From Paenibacillus yonginensis (GTDB taxonomy: Bacteria; Bacillota; Bacilli; Paenibacillales; Paenibacillaceae): DNA of 64,000 nt. The stretch is from positions 620,001 through 684,000 of the forward strand of contig NZ_CP014167.1 in NCBI RefSeq assembly GCF_001685395.1, read 5' to 3'. The stretch's first letter is position 1. Every line of letters begins with the position of its first letter. The translations under genes were made by a program, and so were the position numbers. Shown here piece by piece: positions 7,780-16,264 of the stretch. Below the pieces are notes generated by a model that saw only the letters and a list, made by a program, of their open reading frames with translations, searched no databases and was not told where the DNA came from.

Positions 7780-10140
7780 TTGAATCCAAAAGTATTGAAG
7801 ACGATGGAATACCATAAAATTATAGATGCGCTTGCTCATTTTACCGGAACGGAGCTTGGCCGTGATCTGGCCAAGGAACTCGAGCCCTCCATCGATCTGG
7901 ATCATGTTAAACGTCTGCTTCAAGCAACGGATGAAGCTTTTAAGGTCGACAGGCTGAAGGGAGCCCCGCCGTTTGGCGGCATTGTCAATATGATGCCCGC
8001 AGCCAAACGTGCCCGAATCGGCGGGACGCTGAGTCCGCATGAGCTGCATGGAATCGCATCCACCCTGTTCGGGGCACGCCGGGTACGGCGCCATCTGGCC
8101 GCCCTGCACGAAGAGGACCCGATTCCGCTGCTGTTTGAATTAACGGAGAATCTGAGCGATCAGAAGCCGCTTGAAGATGCCATCAAACGCTGCATCGACG
8201 ATAACGCGGAGGTGGTGGATACAGCCAGCCCGGCTTTGGCGCAAATTCGCCGCGAGCTGCGGGGAGGCGAAGGCCGGATCCGCGAGAAGCTGGATTCGAT
8301 GATCAGGTCCTCCAACGTGTCAAAAATGCTGCAGGATCAGCTGATCACGATCCGGAACGACCGCTTTGTCATCCCGGTCAAAGCGGAATACCGTTCTTAT
8401 TTTGGCGGGATTGTTCATGATCAATCCGGTTCAGGAGCTACACTGTTTATTGAACCGGAATCCATTGTAGCTATGAACAATAAGCTGCGTGAAACACGGC
8501 TGGCCGAGGAACGCGAGATTGAAGTGATTTTGCAGAAGCTGACGGCCCTTGTGGGCGAGCAGTCCGAGCTTTTGTATTACGATTGCGAAGTCTTGGCCGA
8601 GCTGGATTTTATTTTTGCCAAAGCCAAACTTGCCCGTGAAATGAAAGCAACCCTGCCGCTGATGAATGACCGGGGATTTCTGAAGCTGAAGAAGGGACGC
8701 CACCCGCTGATCGCTATGGATAAGGTGGTTCCGTTAGATGTCGAGCTGGGGAATCAGTACACCTCGATCATTGTTACCGGACCGAATACGGGCGGTAAGA
8801 CGGTATCCCTGAAGACGATTGGTCTGCTGAGCCTGATGGCCATGTCCGGTCTGTTTATCCCCGCCGAGGATGGAAGCCAGCTGTGTGTCTTTGATGCCAT
8901 TTATGCGGATATCGGGGACGAGCAGAGTATTGAGCAGAACCTCAGTACCTTCTCCAGCCATATGACGAATATCATCAACATCTTGAATGAAATGTCTCCA
9001 AAAAGTCTGGTTCTGCTGGATGAGCTTGGCGCAGGCACGGACCCGGCGGAAGGCTCTGCGCTTGCCATCGCAATCCTGGATTATATTCATTCCTTGGGCT
9101 GCCGCATGGTAGCAACAACCCATTACAGCGAACTGAAGGCTTATGCTTATGAACGTAAAGGCGTTATCAATGCCAGCATGGAATTTGATGTGAATACGCT
9201 TAGTCCGACTTACCGTCTTCTGATCGGGGTGCCGGGACGAAGCAACGCCTTTGCAATTGCGGAACGGTTGGGCTTGTCGTCCTCTATTCTGGATTTTGCC
9301 CGTGGCGAAGTGAAGGAAGACGACCTGCGGGTAGAAAATATGATCGCTTCCCTGGAGCAGAACCGTTTAAGCGCTGAACGGGATCGGGATAAGGCTGAGA
9401 AGCTGCGGGCCGAGATGGAAGAGCTGCGTCGCAAATACGAGCAGGAGCTTGAGAAGCTTGAGGAGTCGCGGGATAAACGGATTGAGAAGGCTGAGAACGA
9501 TGCCAGGGCCATTGTGGAGAAGGCTCGTAATGAAGCCCAAACAATCATTGATGATCTGCGGAAGCTGGCGCTGGAGGAAGGGGCTTCGGTTAAGGAGCAT
9601 AAGCTGATTGCTGCCCGCAAAGCGCTGGACGACGCAGCCCCTGCGCAGCGCAAGAAAGCCCCGGCAGTACGCAAAGCGCTCAAGCAGCGGCAGATCGGTC
9701 CTGGAGATGAAGTTCGGGTATACAGTCTGAATCAGAAGGGTCATGTGGTAGAACTGGCTGGCAAGGAAGCTGTCGTTCAGCTTGGGATCATGAAGATGAA
9801 GGTCAGCCTGGACGATCTTGAGCTGGTTCAGCAGGAGCAAACGGCCAAGACGCCTCAGCGCGTCGTAACGAACGTTAAACGGACCAAAGACGATTCGGTG
9901 CGGACTGAACTCGATCTTCGCGGAGCCAATCTGGAAGAGGCGCTGATCGAGGTGGACCGTTTCCTGGATGAAGCTTTCCTGGCTAACCTGGGGCAGGTCT
10001 ACATCATTCACGGCAAAGGAACCGGAGTGCTGCGCAGCGGCATGCAGGAATACTTGCGCAGACATAAGCATATAAAGAGCTATCGGCTGGGCAATTATGG
10101 AGAAGGCGGCTCCGGGGTTACGGTTGCCGAGCTTAAATAA
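7780..10140 (+). CDS. mutS2: Endonuclease MutS2
   Basis: MutS2 is a MutS paralogue without the mismatch-recognition domain; members act on recombination intermediates and, in B. subtilis, on stalled collided ribosomes. I place the start at TTG 7780 after GAGAGGAG, giving MNPKVLKTMEYHKIIDAL and 786 residues, the usual family size; the upstream part of the frame has no ribosome site. Walker A (GPNTGGKT) is near residue 335, with MutS signature and Walker B LVLLDELGAGTDP after it. A long coiled coil (about 500-625) precedes a KOW-like segment, and a Smr nuclease domain starts near 711 (LDLRGANLEEAL) with HGKGTG. The DUF350 gene follows closely. Confidence 0.95.
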   Translation: MNPKVLKTMEYHKIIDALAHFTGTELGRDLAKELEPSIDLDHVKRLLQATDEAFKVDRLKGAPPFGGIVNMMPAAKRARIGGTLSPHELHGIASTLFGARRVRRHLAALHEEDPIPLLFELTENLSDQKPLEDAIKRCIDDNAEVVDTASPALAQIRRELRGGEGRIREKLDSMIRSSNVSKMLQDQLITIRNDRFVIPVKAEYRSYFGGIVHDQSGSGATLFIEPESIVAMNNKLRETRLAEEREIEVILQKLTALVGEQSELLYYDCEVLAELDFIFAKAKLAREMKATLPLMNDRGFLKLKKGRHPLIAMDKVVPLDVELGNQYTSIIVTGPNTGGKTVSLKTIGLLSLMAMSGLFIPAEDGSQLCVFDAIYADIGDEQSIEQNLSTFSSHMTNIINILNEMSPKSLVLLDELGAGTDPAEGSALAIAILDYIHSLGCRMVATTHYSELKAYAYERKGVINASMEFDVNTLSPTYRLLIGVPGRSNAFAIAERLGLSSSILDFARGEVKEDDLRVENMIASLEQNRLSAERDRDKAEKLRAEMEELRRKYEQELEKLEESRDKRIEKAENDARAIVEKARNEAQTIIDDLRKLALEEGASVKEHKLIAARKALDDAAPAQRKKAPAVRKALKQRQIGPGDEVRVYSLNQKGHVVELAGKEAVVQLGIMKMKVSLDDLELVQQEQTAKTPQRVVTNVKRTKDDSVRTELDLRGANLEEALIEVDRFLDEAFLANLGQVYIIHGKGTGVLRSGMQEYLRRHKHIKSYRLGNYGEGGSGVTVAELK

Positions 10141-10160
10141 GCCGTAAGGGGGGAACTGCG

Positions 10161-10574
10161 CTGGACACGATCGATCAGCTGCTGGCCTTTCCGTTTGGAC
10201 ATACCGTCGGAATTTTATCGTTATCGATATTGGAGCTGGTTGTGTTCCTGGCTTGTTTCGAGCGGCTGACTTCTTACCGCTGCTGGGGAGAAATAGCTGA
10301 AGGCAATATGGCGGCAGCTTTGGCCACTGGCGGTAAAATCGCCGGAATCTGCCTGATTTTGAGGTCGGCAGCCTCCTACCCGGATACTACGGATTTTATG
10401 AAATGGTCCTGCTTTGGAGTTTTGTTGTTGTTTGTAGCCTATTTATTATTTGAATTTTGTACACCGGTATTTAAAATCGATGAAGAAATCAAGTCGCGCA
10501 ATACGGCAGCCGGGATGATCTCTTGTTGTATCTCGGTATCGCTGGCGCTTGTCATAGCGGCGTGTATGGTTTAG
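10161..10574 (+). CDS. DUF350 family membrane protein
   Basis: A 137-residue membrane protein with four hydrophobic segments (about 15-38, 50-70, 78-98, 112-135), matching DUF350 in size and pattern (LVVFLACFERLTSY, GGKIAGICLILRSA). The start is unusual. ATG is absent; CTG 10161 lies eight bases after AAGGGGGG and gives MDTIDQLLAFPFGHTVGIL, extending the family's N-terminus. The next candidate, TTG 10230, has no ribosome site and would cut into the first helix. It lies 20 bases after mutS2, so it is probably cotranscribed. Function is unknown; DUF350 genes in other bacteria often sit with spermidine-like or potassium-channel-like genes, which are not seen here. Confidence 0.75.
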   Translation: MDTIDQLLAFPFGHTVGILSLSILELVVFLACFERLTSYRCWGEIAEGNMAAALATGGKIAGICLILRSAASYPDTTDFMKWSCFGVLLLFVAYLLFEFCTPVFKIDEEIKSRNTAAGMISCCISVSLALVIAACMV

Positions 10575-10594
10575 ATGAAGCAGGAGGAATGAAG

Positions 10595-11152
10595 ATGGAA
10601 ACAACAATTTGCCCGTGGTGTCAAACCGAAATCGTCTGGGATGAGGAAATCGGGCCGGAGGAAGAATGCCCCCATTGCCATAATGAACTCAAAGGCTACC
10701 GGACGCTAAACGTCACATTGAGTGACAATGAGGAGGAGCTGGATAAGGAGCTGGAGCAAGAATCTTACAGCTCCGAAGGCTCCTGGATGGAGGAGGAAGA
10801 GAGCAGTCCACGCAACCAAGGGTTAACCAGCCTACCGTCTTTGGGCGGGCAGGATACGGACCTGCTTGCTTACGAGTCCGCTATCGGCAAAATTCTCGAA
10901 ACGCAGGACCAGATGCCCGAATGCCCGCACTGCCGGGGATATATGATTTTTACTGGGCAAAATAGTGTAGGAGTCGGCGGATATCAACCCGTGATCCCGG
11001 CGGGCCTCAAACATTCCCTGCTTGAGGCGCCTATTCGGATGAATGTTTATGTTTGCCCTTCCTGTTTCCACGTCAGCTCCTTTTTGACGGATGAAGACCG
11101 GATCCGGTTTGCCGGCCAGGTACAGAAAGCCGGACAAATCAACGAGGATTAA
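10595..11152 (+). CDS. Protein with two zinc-ribbon CxxC pairs
   Basis: Not a family I recognise. The 185-residue product begins with CPWC...CPHC (residues about 6-29), continues with a very acidic low-complexity stretch (EEELDKELEQ, MEEEESS), and ends in a second module with CPHC near residue 105 and CPSC near 153. Each pair of CxxC motifs probably binds one Zn. ATG 10595 is chosen because AGGAGG ends seven bases upstream; ATG 10589 is too close to it. It directly follows the DUF350 gene and is closed by a terminator, so mutS2, the DUF350 gene and this gene look like one unit. Cytoplasmic; a nucleic-acid or protein-binding role is possible but unproven. Confidence 0.7.
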   Translation: METTICPWCQTEIVWDEEIGPEEECPHCHNELKGYRTLNVTLSDNEEELDKELEQESYSSEGSWMEEEESSPRNQGLTSLPSLGGQDTDLLAYESAIGKILETQDQMPECPHCRGYMIFTGQNSVGVGGYQPVIPAGLKHSLLEAPIRMNVYVCPSCFHVSSFLTDEDRIRFAGQVQKAGQINED

Positions 11153-11189
11153 GCTGGATAAAAGGAAATGGTCAAGCCTACGATAAAGC

Positions 11190-11218
11190 AAGCCGCTCCG
11201 GCACGGAGCGGCTTTTTT
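11190..11218 (+). terminator. Terminator after the zinc-ribbon gene
   Basis: Stem GCCGCTCCG / CGGAGCGGC, loop GCA, then TTTTTT. Confidence 0.9.
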
Positions 11219-11269
11219 GGGTTCTCGTGCCGGAGCGCTGTTTGGGTTCTCTCTAGGAGTTCCCGCCGA

Positions 11270-12508
11270 TCAGGATCCAGCAGAAAAGGGATGTGTATCA
11301 CGTGTTAAAGAGAAGAGCTCGAGATCCCGGCTTTTGCGTCCCTCAATCATGTCAGTAATCAGCTTTGCAGCTATATAACTGTAGACGGCTCCGTTGCCCC
11401 CGTATCCCTCCATAAATAAACATCCGGGAAAGCGGGGGTGTTCACCTATGTAGGGAAGTCCATCGCGGGTTTGGCCAAATACGGCTCCCAAGGCGTATTC
11501 GGCTTTGAGCCCGGCAGCCATCGGGAACAGCTCGGCCAGCTTCAGCAGCAGGGTTTCGGATTGGCTGAGATACCGGGTTTCATCAAGTCCTCCCGGCCCT
11601 AACGGTTCGTCCAGCCCTCCGATGATGATCCGGTTGTCAGGGGTAGTCCGCATATATAAATAAGGACGGGCGGTCTCCCATATCAAACATCGTTGGTCCC
11701 ATTGGTCCAAAAACGGGGCGGGTTCGGTCGCCAGCGCAAAAGATTGGGTCAAATAAGCTCCACGGTCCTTCTTCAATTCCTGGGTTTCATAGCCTGCAGC
11801 AATGATGACCCGACCGGCTGTAATTTCATATTCGCCCACTCTGCCGTGAACCCGGCGGCCATCAAAATGAAAGCCATGGACAGGGCTGTCCTCATAAACC
11901 GTTGCTCCGCCGCGAACGGCTGCCTCCAGCAGGGCGTGTACGAAATGGTAAGGGTTCACTTCGGCATCCCCCGTGGTGTAGATTGCGCCGGGTTTGGCGA
12001 AGGGGAAACGTCCGCGGATGTCCTGCTCGGACAGCCATTCGGCCGGGAAGCCGTATTTGCGCAGCGTCTCATATTCTTCCCGCAGCAGCTGTTTATCCTC
12101 AAGCGAGCTTGCAAAATAAAGACTGCTGCGCAGCGCCATGCCTTCTTCCGTGTCGCCAGCTTCCTTATAGAGACGGGTTAAGCCGATGACGGCTTCCCGG
12201 CATAATTCGTAAAATCGAACGCCTTTCTCCTCCCCAAAGCTGTTGATGCAGGAGGTTAATGTTTTATCGCTGGTATACTGAATCAGTCCGGTATTGGCAC
12301 CGGAGCTTCCGGAACCGGCCTTATGTTTCTCCAGCAAGGTGACCTTTATGCCCGCTCTGGAGAGCATATAAGCTAATAATGAGCCGCTCAGCCCCCCTCC
12401 AACAATCAGAATGTCACATTGAATCGACGCTGAAAGAGCCGGGTACTTCTGCGGTTTATGATACAGAGTCGGCCAATATAAGCGGCCGGAATGAAGATTC
12501 ATCGTCAT
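11270..12508 (-). CDS. FAD-dependent amine/amino-acid oxidoreductase (DAO family)
   Basis: A soluble flavoprotein of 412 residues in the D-amino-acid oxidase/glycine oxidase superfamily. The N-terminal FAD-binding Rossmann motif is CDILIVGGGLSGSLLAYML with the usual acidic residue (LLEKHKAGSGSSGANTG) at the end of the second strand. The C-terminal FAD-contacting segment is DGLPYIGEHP...GYGGNGAVYS. Substrate is unknown: sarcosine, glycine or another secondary amine are typical for the family. No Rieske domain is seen at the end, unlike some relatives. The start is ATG 12508, six bases after AAAGG; ATG 12514 abuts that site. No obvious partner gene adjoins, and the spore-coat genes on the other side diverge. 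Confidence 0.85.
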   Translation of the reverse strand: MTMNLHSGRLYWPTLYHKPQKYPALSASIQCDILIVGGGLSGSLLAYMLSRAGIKVTLLEKHKAGSGSSGANTGLIQYTSDKTLTSCINSFGEEKGVRFYELCREAVIGLTRLYKEAGDTEEGMALRSSLYFASSLEDKQLLREEYETLRKYGFPAEWLSEQDIRGRFPFAKPGAIYTTGDAEVNPYHFVHALLEAAVRGGATVYEDSPVHGFHFDGRRVHGRVGEYEITAGRVIIAAGYETQELKKDRGAYLTQSFALATEPAPFLDQWDQRCLIWETARPYLYMRTTPDNRIIIGGLDEPLGPGGLDETRYLSQSETLLLKLAELFPMAAGLKAEYALGAVFGQTRDGLPYIGEHPRFPGCLFMEGYGGNGAVYSYIAAKLITDMIEGRKSRDLELFSLTRDTHPFSAGS

Positions 12509-12576
12509 CGACATCCTTTCTGCAAATGAGACCTGGTTATTATGGCCCTAAAACGGGGGTTCCTATTTAATCCTTC

Positions 12577-12605
12577 ACATAATGAGCGGTCCGAGGGACA
12601 TAATA
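12577..12605 (+). promoter_or_regulatory. Possible sporulation (sigma-G/F-like) promoter for the coat-like pair
   Basis: ACATA and CATAATA are separated by 17 bases, 35 bases before the GTG start. This resembles forespore sigma consensus (GCATA n18 CATAATA) with one mismatch. Coat genes usually use mother-cell sigma E or K, so this is tentative. Confidence 0.3.
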
Positions 12606-12639
12606 GTTGTGTTCATTTTTATGAAGGAGGAGAATTCTG

Positions 12640-12873
12640 GTGAACAACCAACAAATGCAAGCTTTGACCTGCAAAGAGCTCGAGTACATTTCCGACTGTA
12701 TCTCCAATGAAAGCATGCAAATCAAGTTATGCAGCACCATTGCTGCGCAAACGCAAAACCAATCCATCCGCCAGGCTTGCCAGCAGTATGTACAAACGCA
12801 TGAGCAGCATATGCAGATGCTCGCAGACTGCCTGCGCCAGCATGAGCAATTAGCTCCCGCACAACTTCAATAA
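12640..12873 (+). CDS. Small spore-coat-like protein
   Basis: A 77-residue, Gln/Cys-rich helical protein. The pattern CKELEYISDCISNES...AQTQNQSIRQACQQYVQTHEQHMQML resembles the small coat-associated proteins found beside CotF-like genes in Paenibacillus and Bacillus, including paired helices of a ferritin-like half. It starts at GTG with AAGGAGGAG eight bases upstream. The next gene, a clearer CotF-family protein, follows after about 20 bases, so the two are an operon and probably act in the spore outer layers. The family assignment of this one is by resemblance and context. Confidence 0.6.
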   Translation: MNNQQMQALTCKELEYISDCISNESMQIKLCSTIAAQTQNQSIRQACQQYVQTHEQHMQMLADCLRQHEQLAPAQLQ

Positions 12874-12893
12874 GGGCTTAAGGAGAGATGATC

Positions 12894-13268
12894 ATGACAC
12901 AAAATCAAATGCTTCCCGACAAAGACCTCCTGACTACCACCCTTGCGGATCTTCGCCGCTCTGTCCGTGAATATGCTACGGCAGCGACAGAAGCCTCCTG
13001 TCCGACTGTCCGCCAGATGTTCACCCAGCTGACAGACAGCACCTTGAAAATGCAAGGGGAGATGTACCAGCTGATGTCCAGCAACAACATGTACAATGCG
13101 CCTTCACAAGCCGCACGCCAGGAAGTGTCGAAACGGCTGCAATCCGCTCAGCAGACGCAAACCCAGGATCAGCAGTTTGTACAGCAGCATTTGTCCGGCG
13201 GCATGGGCATGTCTATGGGCTCAGGCGATAACCAAAGCCATCCGGGCAGCACCTCACAATATAGCTAA
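12894..13268 (+). CDS. CotF-family spore coat protein
   Basis: A 124-residue protein with the CotF pattern: an N-terminal helical pair (LTTTLADLRRSVREYATAATEASCPTVRQMFTQLTDSTLKMQGEMYQLM) followed by a Gln/Met/Gly/Ser-rich tail (QTQTQDQQFVQQH, GGMGMSMGSGDN). CotF proteins are small components of the spore coat. I start at ATG 12894 because AAGGAGAG sits seven bases upstream; the alternative ATG 12888 would overlap that site. It forms an operon with the gene before it and ends at a terminator. Expected expression is late in sporulation. Confidence 0.75.
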   Translation: MTQNQMLPDKDLLTTTLADLRRSVREYATAATEASCPTVRQMFTQLTDSTLKMQGEMYQLMSSNNMYNAPSQAARQEVSKRLQSAQQTQTQDQQFVQQHLSGGMGMSMGSGDNQSHPGSTSQYS

Positions 13269-13315
13269 CCTGAATGTGCAGATAAGAATCCATTTCAAGG
13301 AAAAAAGCACGAATG

Positions 13316-13356
13316 AACCGCCTTTCCAGACAATCTGTCATGGGATGGCGGTTTTT
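13316..13356 (+). terminator. Terminator after the coat-protein pair
   Basis: Stem AACCGCC / GGCGGTT with a long partly paired loop, then TTTTTC. Confidence 0.75.
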
Positions 13357-13420
13357 CTTTGCAGGAACCGTTAATTCATGTAATATAGTTAATAAAACTC
13401 AGCAGGCATAGGAGGGACAC

Positions 13421-13921
13421 ATGAAGGTATTAAGCGATCTTAAACAAAAGCTGATTGAGCTTCTTAGAGAGGATGCAAGGTATACCCCTGAGCTGCTAGC
13501 AACCATGCTTGGAGTCACCCAAGAGGAAGTCAAAACCGCCATCCAGGAGCTGGAGCAGGAGCATATTATCGTCAAATACGCCACCGTCGTGAACAGCAGC
13601 AAGCTGGATGACGAGAAAGTGACCGCCCTGATCGAAGTGCAGATTACGCCTGAACGGGGCAGAGGTTTTGACAGCATTGCTGAGCGGGTCTACTTGTATC
13701 CGCAGGTAAAATCCGTTTATCTGATGTCGGGAGCCTACGATCTGCTTGTTGAAGTTGAAGGACGGAACTTGAAGGATGTAGCCAGCTTCGTTTCCGAGAA
13801 ACTCTCTACCTTGGAATCGGTGTTATCTACCAAAACGCATTTTATCTTAAAGAAATACAAACAAGACGGCGTTATTTTTGAAGACCATGAAGAAGATCAC
13901 CGCCTTATGATTTCTCCGTAA
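13421..13921 (+). CDS. Lrp/AsnC-family transcriptional regulator
   Basis: A 166-residue DNA-binding regulator. The N-terminal winged helix (residues about 1-55, LLREDARYTPELLATMLGVTQEEVKTAI) is followed by an RAM/AsnC ligand-binding domain (about 70-150, VKSVYLMSGAYDLLVEVEG). These proteins bind amino acids and form octamers. AGGAGG precedes ATG. The aminotransferase gene starts 13 bases downstream; the same regulator-aminotransferase pairing occurs in B. subtilis (yugG-yugH), which suggests local control of the aminotransferase. The C-terminal tail after 150 (DGVIFEDHEEDHRLM) is acidic and typical of this subgroup. Confidence 0.9.
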   Translation: MKVLSDLKQKLIELLREDARYTPELLATMLGVTQEEVKTAIQELEQEHIIVKYATVVNSSKLDDEKVTALIEVQITPERGRGFDSIAERVYLYPQVKSVYLMSGAYDLLVEVEGRNLKDVASFVSEKLSTLESVLSTKTHFILKKYKQDGVIFEDHEEDHRLMISP

Positions 13922-13934
13922 AGGAAGTAATGAG

Positions 13935-15146
13935 ATGATAGTGAATTCTGACAAACAAACAGACGGCAGCGACAAAAATAAATCCATGCACGGCTATCTG
14001 GCCCCGCATGTTCAGCAGATTCAGCCTTCCGGCATCCGCAAGTTCTTTGATCTGGTCAGCGGGAACAAGGACATCATCACGCTTGGCGTTGGCGAACCCG
14101 ACTTTGTAACGCCTTGGCATGTCAGGGAAGCCTGCGTTTATTCGCTGGAGCGCGGATTTACCCGCTACACCTCGAATTCGGGAACACCCGAGCTGCGCGA
14201 AGCCATTGGCCAGTATTTATACGACAATTTCAATGTTGCTTACGAGCCTAAAGATGAAATCCTCGTTACCGTGGGAGGCAGCGAAGCGATTGATTTGGCT
14301 CTGCGGGCTTTAATTACGCCGGGAGATGAAATTTTGATCCCGGAACCAAGTTATATCTCCTACTCTCCAATTACAACGATCGGCGGCGGCATTCCAGTCG
14401 GCATTGAGACCTTTGCGAAAGATCAATTCAAGCTGACGGCCGAGCAGCTGGAAGCCGCTATTACGCCTAAGTCGAAGGTGCTGGTACTCAGCTATCCGAG
14501 CAACCCGACCGGCGGCATTATGACTTATGAGGATTGGCTGCCGATTGCCAAGATTGTAGAGAAACATGATCTGATTGTCATTTCGGATGAAATATATGCG
14601 GAGCTTTCATACGCCGGCAAGCATGTCAGCTTTGCTTCGGTGCCCGGGATGAAGGACCGTACCATTCTGGTCAGCGGCTTCTCCAAAGCATTTGCCATGA
14701 CCGGCTGGCGGATGGGGTATGCCTGCGGACATCCTGACCTGATTGCGGCCATGCTGAAGATTCACCAATACACGGTGATGTGTGCTCCGGCTATGGGACA
14801 GGTGGCTGCGCTTGAAGCCTTGACGAACGGAATGGAAGAGAAAGACCGGATGGTTGATTCTTATAACCAGCGCCGCCGCCTTGTAGTACAAGGCCTGCGT
14901 GACATTGGTCTGGAATGCCATGAACCGCAGGGGGCATTTTATGCTTTCCCGAGCATCAAGTCGACCGGTCTGACCTCGGATGAATTTGCACAGCGCCTGC
15001 TCGTAGAAGCCAAGGTGGCCGCCGTGCCGGGCAACGTATTTGGTTTGGGCGGGGAAGGTTATCTGCGCTGCTCCTATGCGACTTCCGTAGCTCAGTTAAA
15101 CGAAGCGATTCACCGGATGGGCGAATTTATCCGCAAGCTCTCCTGA
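13935..15146 (+). CDS. PLP-dependent class I aminotransferase (PatA/YugH-like)
   Basis: A 403-residue fold-type I aminotransferase. The PLP Schiff-base lysine is in SGFSKAFAMTGWRMGY, with the conserved YPSNPTGG and DEIYAELSY before it and RCSYA near the C-terminus for the substrate carboxylate. An N-terminal extension of about 20 polar residues precedes LAPHVQQIQPSGIRKF. Closest in style to the PatA/YugH group that acts on aromatic or acidic amino acids; the exact substrate cannot be read from sequence. AAAGGAAG lies before ATG. It is translationally close to the Lrp gene and probably its target. Confidence 0.9.
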   Translation: MIVNSDKQTDGSDKNKSMHGYLAPHVQQIQPSGIRKFFDLVSGNKDIITLGVGEPDFVTPWHVREACVYSLERGFTRYTSNSGTPELREAIGQYLYDNFNVAYEPKDEILVTVGGSEAIDLALRALITPGDEILIPEPSYISYSPITTIGGGIPVGIETFAKDQFKLTAEQLEAAITPKSKVLVLSYPSNPTGGIMTYEDWLPIAKIVEKHDLIVISDEIYAELSYAGKHVSFASVPGMKDRTILVSGFSKAFAMTGWRMGYACGHPDLIAAMLKIHQYTVMCAPAMGQVAALEALTNGMEEKDRMVDSYNQRRRLVVQGLRDIGLECHEPQGAFYAFPSIKSTGLTSDEFAQRLLVEAKVAAVPGNVFGLGGEGYLRCSYATSVAQLNEAIHRMGEFIRKLS

Positions 15147-15225
15147 TTAGAGCCGGCTTGATGCGGGAAACAGGAACCAAAATTGAAAATTTTTCATATT
15201 TATTTACATTTATTTCATTTTCGAA

Positions 15226-15255
15226 TTGAATACGGGATATCCGGCATGTTATAAT
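15226..15255 (+). promoter_or_regulatory. Strong extended -10 promoter before the Spo0E-like gene
   Basis: TTGAAT, an 18-base spacer, then TGTTATAAT (extended -10). A hairpin GCCCTA-AGG-TAGGGC near 15290 lies in the roughly 75-base leader. Confidence 0.7.
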
Positions 15256-15332
15256 TTGACTCCGAAGGCTTTGCTGGTATTATCCGGCTGCCCTAAGGTA
15301 GGGCTGGCTTATCAGTCAAGGAGGAGTGGACT

Positions 15333-15605
15333 ATGAGTTGCGGTGAATACAATTTGCCAAGTTATAACGGGATGATGATTGCTGAGGACAACAATCATCA
15401 TTGGATGTTCGAGGGTCGAAGCATTCCCGCTCTAAACCGCAGGCTCTCCTTGGAGGATGAAATCAGAATGCTGCGAAGCAGGATGGAGAAGATCTTTATG
15501 GAAGAGCAATCTTTTACCTCCGACATCGTTGTAGAAATCAGCACCCTGCTTGACCTGAAGATCAATGAATATATGAAGGTCAGAAGCCAGGATTGCAAAC
15601 AATAA
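15333..15605 (+). CDS. Spo0E-like aspartyl-phosphate phosphatase
   Basis: A 90-residue helical protein. Residues about 37-82 (LEDEIRMLRSRMEKIFMEEQSF...VVEISTLLDLKINEYMK) match the Spo0E family: two helices carrying the S-x-x-LD signature (STLLD) and the following I-x-x-Y. Family members remove phosphate from Spo0A~P and so delay sporulation. The N-terminal 35 residues are unlike B. subtilis Spo0E and look disordered. AAGGAGGAG precedes ATG. It has its own strong promoter and terminator, so it is a single-gene unit, which suits a regulatory switch. Confidence 0.8.
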   Translation: MSCGEYNLPSYNGMMIAEDNNHHWMFEGRSIPALNRRLSLEDEIRMLRSRMEKIFMEEQSFTSDIVVEISTLLDLKINEYMKVRSQDCKQ

Positions 15606-15635
15606 TGTGTTTGGAAATCTTATGTTAAAATAAGG

Positions 15636-15666
15636 GGAGATCCTGAACCGTCAGGGTCTCCTTTTT
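15636..15666 (+). terminator. Terminator after the Spo0E-like gene
   Basis: Stem GGAGATCCTGA / TCAGGGTCTCC, loop ACCG, TTTTT tail. Confidence 0.9.
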
Positions 15667-15703
15667 GCATGAACGAAGGAACGGAAAGGAAGGGCTGCTA
15701 TCG

Positions 15704-16264
15704 ATGAAAATATATACTAGAACCGGTGACCAGGGCAGTACAGCTTTGATTGGCGGGCAGGTCCGCAAGGATGATCCCCGGGTGGAGGCTTATGGTTCCC
15801 TGGATGAACTGAACAGCTTTGTCGGACAGGCAGCAGCGCTGGCGGATGGGGAGCTGTTCGCCGAATTAAAGCTCCAGCTTGTGCGGATCCAGCATGAATT
15901 GTTTGATTGCGGTTCGGATTTGGCTTACGCCCGCCCTAAAGAGCAGGGATATAAGGTCCATGCGGAATTAACCGCAAATCTGGAAGCCTGGATTGACGCC
16001 TGGGAGCAGGAGCTTCCGCCGCTGGAGCGCTTTATTCTGCCCGGAGGCTCGCCGCTGGCTGCAGCCCTGCATGTCTGCCGCACGGTTTGCCGGAGAGCGG
16101 AGCGCCGAGTGGTCAGCCTGGCCGCTGAAATGGAAATTCACACAGAGGTGCTCCGGTACGTGAACCGGCTTTCGGATTATTTCTTTACGGCTTCCCGGCT
16201 GGCGAACGTGAAAGCGGGAGCAGCGGAAACCGAATATAAGCGGAGCGGAAAGGTGTTTCGTTGA
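15704..16264 (+). CDS. PduO-type ATP:cob(I)alamin adenosyltransferase
   Basis: Transfers the adenosyl group of ATP to cob(I)alamin to make coenzyme B12. The 186-residue protein carries the N-terminal signature KIYTRTGDQGSTALIGG, then YGSLDELNSFVG, and the C-terminal ATP/corrinoid segment CRRAERR...VLRYVNRLSDYFFTASR with the conserved R-x-x-N-R-L-S-D. ATG 15704 is chosen from AAAGGAAGG ten bases upstream; an earlier in-frame ATG has no ribosome site and overlaps the preceding terminator. The pseudouridine synthase gene begins in its stop codon (TTGA), so the two are translationally coupled. Confidence 0.92.
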   Translation: MKIYTRTGDQGSTALIGGQVRKDDPRVEAYGSLDELNSFVGQAAALADGELFAELKLQLVRIQHELFDCGSDLAYARPKEQGYKVHAELTANLEAWIDAWEQELPPLERFILPGGSPLAAALHVCRTVCRRAERRVVSLAAEMEIHTEVLRYVNRLSDYFFTASRLANVKAGAAETEYKRSGKVFR

